Source of the DNA: Silene noctiflora
Lineage: Eukaryota > Streptophyta > Magnoliopsida > Caryophyllales > Caryophyllaceae
Direction of reading: 5' to 3'
Assembly (NCBI GenBank): GCA_009801015.1
Contig: VHZZ01000779.1
Location: 44,582 to 70,815, forward strand
DNA length: 26,234 nt
Shown here: piece by piece, positions 22,001 to 26,234 of the stretch
Position numbering within the stretch: the stretch's first letter is position 1
How the letters are laid out: every line of letters begins with the position of its first letter
The notes under the pieces: model-generated
What the model was told of the DNA's origin: nothing
Databases searched by the model: none
Seen by the model: only the letters and a program-made list of their open reading frames with translations
Position numbers and translations under genes: made by a program

Positions 22001-22468
22001 AAATGGCTGCTGAAAATTTTGGGAATCAAGCTGCTGGGATTGGGATTGCTCGGGCAGCATATGGTCACCGGAAGGATTAGGGAAATGCTGACCCTGAACC
22101 TGACCAGATGTACTAGGGTTTGCCATATTAGACGGGTGATTGAAACCCATTCCATTTGCAGCTCCTGAAAGGGGGGCGGACTCTGCCCCTCCATTGTTCC
22201 CTCCTCTTGGGCTGTTACCCGGTGCATGAATACCCGGGCTCGCATTACCATTCCCAAACGAATGGTTAAGTAGCGATGACACATTAGGGACATTTCCCAA
22301 CAAGTTCCCATTATTAAATTGTGTTCTTGGCGAAATTAGAGAAGGGAAAGCCCCTTGTGAAGGCATCGGACCTCCTTGACCTCCCAATATCCCGGAATTC
22401 GACCTCATCATCGATGGTGTAACAGATTGGGCACCACCAATTGGGGTGGAAGGCCCTGAAGGTACCAT
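16017..22468 (-). CDS. SEU: Transcriptional adaptor/corepressor SEUSS
   Basis: There are nine coding exons on the minus strand: 22468-21491, 21406-21287, 20795-20747, 20657-20443, 20352-20284, 18507-18410, 17738-17645, 17390-17321 and 16864-16017. All phases agree and total 2541 bases (846 residues plus stop), close to Arabidopsis SEU at about 877. Residues 1-326 are Gly/Ser/Gln-rich with several VKLEPQ-like motifs and a polyglutamine stretch. Residues about 310-565 form the LIM-domain-binding (Ldb1-like) region: YMYQQQHRPE, IEFWRKFVAEYFAPNAKKKW, DVWHCEICKRKPGRGFEATA, DGQLRLVFSPELK, ISEVVNSMKDLIDYSR. The C-terminal third is Asn/Gly/Ser-rich, ending FDWKPSP. SEUSS bridges LEUNIG-type corepressors to MADS-box factors in flower development and acts in the nucleus. 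The MVPS start fits SEU rather than the SLK paralogues; an upstream in-frame TTG is not a plausible start. Intron 2 is probably GC-AG. Confidence 0.96.
17024..17175 (+). repeat. Pair of diverged direct repeats in SEUSS intron 8
   Basis: ATTTTGTCAAGTAGAGGCGA with TAATAGGAGTATGAG near 17029 is repeated in diverged form as ATTTTATCATGTAGAGGCCA with TTATAGGAATATAAA near 17139. The spacing is about 110 bases. It is either a local duplication or two copies of a small repeat. Confidence 0.5.
17865..18010. repeat. GTGTCGG/CCGACAC dispersed repeat in SEUSS intron 6
   Basis: The stretch opens with GTGTGTCGGTAACC and closes with CCGACACTCCGACATTGTGT and TCCGACACTTGAAG. It therefore has weak inverted GTGTCGG/CCGACAC ends about 120 bases apart. 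It resembles dispersed non-coding repeats of plant introns. The class is not identified. Confidence 0.35.
18508..20283 (-). other. Long intron 5 of SEUSS with degenerate repeats
   Basis: This 1776-base intron is by far the largest of the gene; the others are 84-671 bases. It starts GTAATT after LLIPQ and ends TTTGCAG before ISQLG. It holds a SINE-like relic near 19128-19340 and a C-rich stretch near 19890-20090. A 67-codon open frame in that C-rich stretch has no recognisable domain. No second gene is seen inside it. Confidence 0.75.
19128..19340 (+). repeat. Possible SINE relic in SEUSS intron 5
   Basis: CCCACGAACGGCGGGATAGG, followed by GTCCAATGTACACAAATTTA, resembles from memory the internal part of Au-type plant SINEs, which carry a GGCGGGG...ATGTACGCAGCCTTACCC phrase. 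The sequence is degenerate and its boundaries are unclear. It is tentative. Confidence 0.3.
20796..21286 (-). other. Probable GC-AG intron (intron 2 of SEUSS)
   Basis: On the minus strand exon 2 ends CCACAG and the next bases are GCAAGT. That is the preferred 5' splice consensus of GC-AG introns (AG then GCAAGT). Exon 2 must end at this glutamine (GVFPQ) because exon 3 resumes with DVWHCEIC in the same phase, and the protein matches SEUSS across the joint. The 3' end is AATAG at 20796. The nearest alternative GT, four bases further in, would break the frame. Confidence 0.85.
21751..21773. repeat. CAG/CAA repeat encoding SEUSS polyglutamine
   Basis: GCT repeats followed by GTT on the plus strand read as CAA and CAG codons on the coding strand, giving a run of seven Gln in the N-terminal half of SEUSS. 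Another short Gln run is encoded at about 16104-16118. Both are likely to vary in length between alleles. Confidence 0.85.
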
Positions 22469-23640
22469 TTTTCTCAAAAAAACACAAGTTTCTAAGCTAT
22501 AGTCACTTAGCTTCTAACTAACAAAAATCAGCCAACCTAATACAACATGAATGTCTCAATTTCAAACTACGGACAGTTTGGGGACCGATATCAAAAACGG
22601 AAATCCACTGAGCAATTTACATTGAAATCTAGAGCAATGATACTCTAAAAGTACTAATCAAATACTAAAGCATCTAAAACACCTTTGTGCTTCACCATAA
22701 CTTGACAATCAGTAAATAAAACAACCAGTAACGATATTATACAAACCAGGCAACAATGTTTACTTCTGAACGTTCTACGATGACGTCGATTACTCCAAGA
22801 ATTCAACTTGAAATTCTCAAGTTTCTTCAAATTCTTGATTCTGAAAACAAAAAGGATCAAGATTCAGTAAAATTGAACTTAGATACGTAAATGAAACAAA
22901 TCTACCAAAAGACCCACATGAAAAATCTTATACTCCGTCTATTAATTTCGCGGAATTTTGAACAAACGTATGAAAATGACTCGAGTGGAAGCGGTACACA
23001 CTAACAAAAAATTAGGAAAAAAATTACTACTTACCAACTTTAAAGCTACAAATTAAAACTTTTTTCAGGAACAAGCAAGCAAACAAGTGTTCACCTTTTG
23101 AGTAAAAAAAAAAACTACAGAAATTCAATATATCGATCCAAGATTTCAATAGAGTAATGAAGAAAAGCTATTGACTTCAAACAAAAACAGCTAGAAAGAC
23201 TAGAAATTGACTAAAAACGACGTCGTTGAAGGATTCAACAAAGCAAAAAAAATACATTTCAACAGTTGAAATTGACCCAAAAAAATAGAGAAAGAAATCG
23301 AAAAAATTGAGATATGGGTATTGAAATTTACAGTAAATAATGAACTGGGTATCTTCAATTTTATCAAAAATGAATTAAAATCTATAGATTAAAGAAGCAA
23401 GAACCCACCAATGAAATAGCAGAGTTTTAGGGTTTTATTCTTTCAATTTTTTAAAATTTTTTTCTAATTTGGGAAAAATTCTTGTTAAATTGAATCTATT
23501 AACTAAAATACTAAAGAGGGATTAATGGTAATTTATCTGAGTATTTGTTGTTTATTTTTTATTTTTTTTGGAGGTATTGGTTGTATGCTGTTTGTTCTAC
23601 GATGTATCTAAGCAAGAGAGAAAGTGATAGAGAGAGGATG
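22469..23640 (-). promoter_or_regulatory. SEUSS 5' leader, candidate leader introns and promoter
   Basis: Upstream of the SEUSS ATG no ORF of note exists. Possible splice sites on the minus strand suggest a split leader: a donor AAAAG/GTGA at 23095, an acceptor TTTTCAG at 22841 followed by a 94-base candidate exon 22840-22747 ending CCTG/GTTTGT, and an acceptor TTAG at 22492 leading to the ATG exon. The pyrimidine-rich stretch 23612-23640 and the AAAACCCTAAAACTC segment near 23436-23450 look like a transcription-start region. GACGTC cores lie at 22782 and within a 12-base palindrome at 23216-23227. The intron assignments are inference and need transcript evidence. Confidence 0.4.
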
Positions 23641-24353
23641 TTTACTTGCGGACGTCAAGTTAGCATTTTGTCAAATTAATTTTTTTTTACTCGTAAATCT
23701 CGCTTAAAACGGAGTATCTATTAATACTGCAACATCGCGTTAACAGAGACAAAAATTATAGAAGTTTATAGACAACTCGTTATGTGATGTGGTATGTATT
23801 TGATCTGGTTTAAGGTTTAAGACAGATACCTTCGTCTTAAATAAGAATTCGAGATTTTAGATATTTTATCTCTTTGAAATTCAGTTGAAAGTGCAAGTCA
23901 AATCATCACATGTATAACGATGGAGATGAATGGATGGATGTTGTGAGGTGGATGGATGGATGGGCTCGTAGATTTTATGTTGTATGGGATCATATGTTTT
24001 GTCAATTTACACACATTGGTAACGCTAATGATTTGGTAGAAACAAAAATGAGTTATATACTTCGGTGATTTATCATACCATGTTTAAAGTAAAACGGTTT
24101 ACAACTATTGAAAAATAATTATTGTACAATATTTTAATCATCTTATAAATAATATAGTTGTTTATAAGCTTTTTAAGATGAGAATTAAGTGATTTTTATG
24201 GGCAGATTTAAGGGTGCACCAACATTATTATAACCAAAAACATAGATATTGAGATAATTCCATTGTTTGTATGTATCTAGGTATTTGGGAAAAATATTTT
24301 AAGTCCAATTCCACTTAAGAATCGGTATTGAGTGGTTTTAGAAATGGTCATTT
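23641..24353. other. Upstream flank of SEUSS, with a GGAT microsatellite
   Basis: No gene was recognised. A TGGA/GATG tetranucleotide tract with one interruption occupies about 23921-23963. The rest is AT-rich. The far upstream promoter of SEUSS may lie at the left end of this stretch. Confidence 0.5.
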
Positions 24354-24430
24354 TCGGGTCGGGTCAGTTACGGATCAAGAAAGCTCGGGTCGGGTCGGGT
24401 CGGGTTTTCGGGTCACGTTCGGGTCGGGTT
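24354..24430 (+). repeat. CGGGT repeat tract with G-quadruplex pattern
   Basis: GGGTC pentamers recur, including four consecutive GGG runs at 24387-24404 separated by TC and further copies at 24356, 24361, 24409, 24420 and 24425. Four G3 runs with 2-base loops fit the standard intramolecular G-quadruplex rule. The open frame across it (24332-24598) is an artefact of the repeat. Confidence 0.75.
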
Positions 24431-24439
24431 ACTTTTGCC

Positions 24440-26234
24440 AGGTCTAAATATGTGCCACTCGGTCGAGTGAACTCTCTACTCAACCGAGTGAGGCTGGTCA
24501 AAACATGTGATAACTCATTTAGATTATTTTCTTATCCAAAATCCAAATCATTTATTATCTTCCTCCTACTTCAACCAGACACTCTCCCCTCTCTCTAGAA
24601 TGTTTCATAAGCCTATCTCATTACCTTTAAGCTTGGAATTGAAGATGAAACCTCCACCTAATTCTCGATCTATCATTGTAAGTTGAAATTTCACCTTTCT
24701 CCTTTGTCTATTCTAACCCTAACTTTTGGAGGGTTTTACTTGGGTTGTGTAATTAGTAATTAGTAGGTATATATGATTAATTAAAGGGTACTAATAAGGG
24801 GTTTTACTCAGTATAATAATATAGGATGTATTATGATAGTTATTATGTGATTATTGTAGGATAAGACGGTTTTATGAGATGAATTCTTGTTGTCTTGGGC
24901 TAGCTTGTGGAGTATGCTAAAAGTTACGGTAATCCTACTCAGTTTCAATAATATGAATGTTGTATTTATTATTGTTGATGTTGTAATTAGACTCACATAA
25001 CTGAAGCATTTGCATTATAACATGCTTAGTGGTTAATTGCATCATTAAGGGGATAACTATGATGGTTGGGTTGCATTATAACATGAATGTGGAGATGTGT
25101 ATTAGTCTCTTGTGTTGGCATAATGTATCACATCATGATGATTGGATAATTGATGGATAATCTCATATTGTGGGTGGAAATGCATTATAGCATGAAAATG
25201 AGAACTTGTTGAGATAAGTATGTTCGACATGTTAAGATTCATAATCCACGAGATGGTTGCATAATTGGAATATGATGTTGCATGCTGGGATATAAGTGAT
25301 TGTGGTGGATATTGGAGGTTGTTGGTAGAGTTGTGGCGATGACACTTGTTTTTGGAGAAGTAAGGCGGTTGAGAGATAGTCTTACGCACGGGTCGCCTCT
25401 TGGAATTTCCCACTCCAAGAGAAATGTGCACATTAATGGTTTGAGTTATGGATGGACACGTGTGGTTGGGACACGTCGTCTAGCAAAGGATCCGAGTCGC
25501 TCTCGAGCCTGGTACCACCGGTGTGTCCGGAGTACCTTCTTACGGGTTGCGGTCCGTCTGTTTTGGTGGGCGGCGCTGCAGTGCTGTCACTGGGTTGTGG
25601 GTACCGTGAGTGTGTCCCTGGTACCGGTGTGTTGGTTGTGGAGTGGTGATAAGTGGAGACTTGTATTTGTGCATTCATAATTGCATTTCATATTTATTTC
25701 TATTGTCTTAACTCTTACGTGATTGATTGTATTATTGAAATTGACCGTGTGTGACTATATGTAAATTGTCATCTATTTCAGGGGTGGTCTGTGTCGATCC
25801 ATATGATATTTTCGATCATATGAGGAGCAGTTTATTTACAGGTTTATATATAGCATGATTGGGATTCGGGCCGCGCCACGGACTTGGAGTCGAGTGTATA
25901 GTTATTAGGTAGATGATTTAGACCTAGTCGAATTGTATTTCATTATTGGTATATTGTATATTTCTTCTGTGTAAAACATTAAACATTAATTTTTAATAAA
26001 ATGTTATTTGATTGGAGTTTTGGAATCACTACCTCAGGGAACCGATATTGTAACACCCGCAATTTAGAATTTAAGTTTTAAAAATGATTTAATAAGTTGT
26101 TTAAAATAAATTGCGTCTAATCGTATTTTTTGGTGAAAATATGTTTAAACTATTTTAATAATTAAATTAGGCTAATCATGATTTTAAATATTATTTTTAT
26201 AAAATGTAAATTTTACGGAATAATATTTATGTTA
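24440..26234 (+). mobile_element. LTR-retrotransposon-like sequence, truncated by the window edge
   Basis: The base composition changes to more G/T-rich DNA. An inverted-repeat phrase, CACTCGGTCGAGTG with ACCGAGTG, lies at 24457-24492. A pyrimidine-rich leader-like stretch (CACTCTCCCCTCTCTCTAG near 24580) precedes CATTGTAAGTTG at 24674, a donor-like site. ATCACTACCTCAGGGAACCG at 26027-26046 and then TGTAACACCCGC at 26049 resemble, from memory, LTR sequence of Ty3/gypsy Tekay-type elements. No gag or pol motif is present. Boundaries and orientation are uncertain, and 26049 could be either an LTR start or internal LTR sequence. Confidence 0.4.

Noticed and set aside
22466-22477. Extended SEUSS start three residues upstream
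   Set aside because: The upstream codon is TTG, not ATG; family members begin MVPS, which fits the ATG at 22468.
25300-25680. 126-codon plus-strand frame and overlapping frames on both strands
   Set aside because: Open frames arise from the locally GC-rich part of the retrotransposon-like block; the Trp/Val-rich translation shows no known family.
1-26234. Novel multi-gene system, CRISPR array, tRNA or rRNA gene
   Set aside because: No repeat-spacer array, tRNA cloverleaf or rRNA sequence was recognised; the three genes are ordinary plant nuclear genes with no shared pathway.

Overview
This is a nuclear segment from a flowering plant, almost certainly a eudicot. Three intron-containing genes sit in AT-rich DNA full of small transposon relics. 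The genes are an R2R3-MYB transcription factor (minus strand), a chloroplast m-type thioredoxin (plus strand) and a SEUSS transcriptional adaptor (minus strand). From memory, the thioredoxin precursor looks closest to the spinach m-type protein, including the cleavage-site region. That suggests Caryophyllales, but it is an inference. Single ambiguous bases (n) occur at 1946, 2456 and 2797.

Layout. 1-3258: intergenic, with a (C)GGGT/CGTGTC-rich dispersed repeat, a 230-bp non-autonomous Helitron and a SINE-like piece. 3259-4691: two-exon MYB gene of the MYB52/54 type, with upstream flank to about 5050. 5050-13930: gene-free repeat region holding three Stowaway-like MITEs, a tandem repeat interrupted by another MITE, two Helitrons of opposite orientation (one nested in the other) and a Tourist-like MITE nested in a Stowaway-like MITE. 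13940-15036: promoter and two exons of the thioredoxin. 15037-16016: convergent 3' flanks of the thioredoxin and SEUSS. 16017-22468: SEUSS, nine coding exons giving 846 codons plus stop, with one probable GC-AG intron. 22469-23640: SEUSS leader and promoter. 23640-26234: microsatellites, a GGGTC tract able to form a G-quadruplex, and LTR-retrotransposon-like sequence running off the right edge.

The three genes are independent, with no operon-like or pathway relationship. MYB52/54 proteins are linked to secondary wall and development, thioredoxin m to redox control in the chloroplast stroma, and SEUSS to floral and developmental repression with LEUNIG. I found no new multi-gene system. The most interesting material is the layered transposon architecture, the GC-AG intron and an additional cysteine in the thioredoxin.
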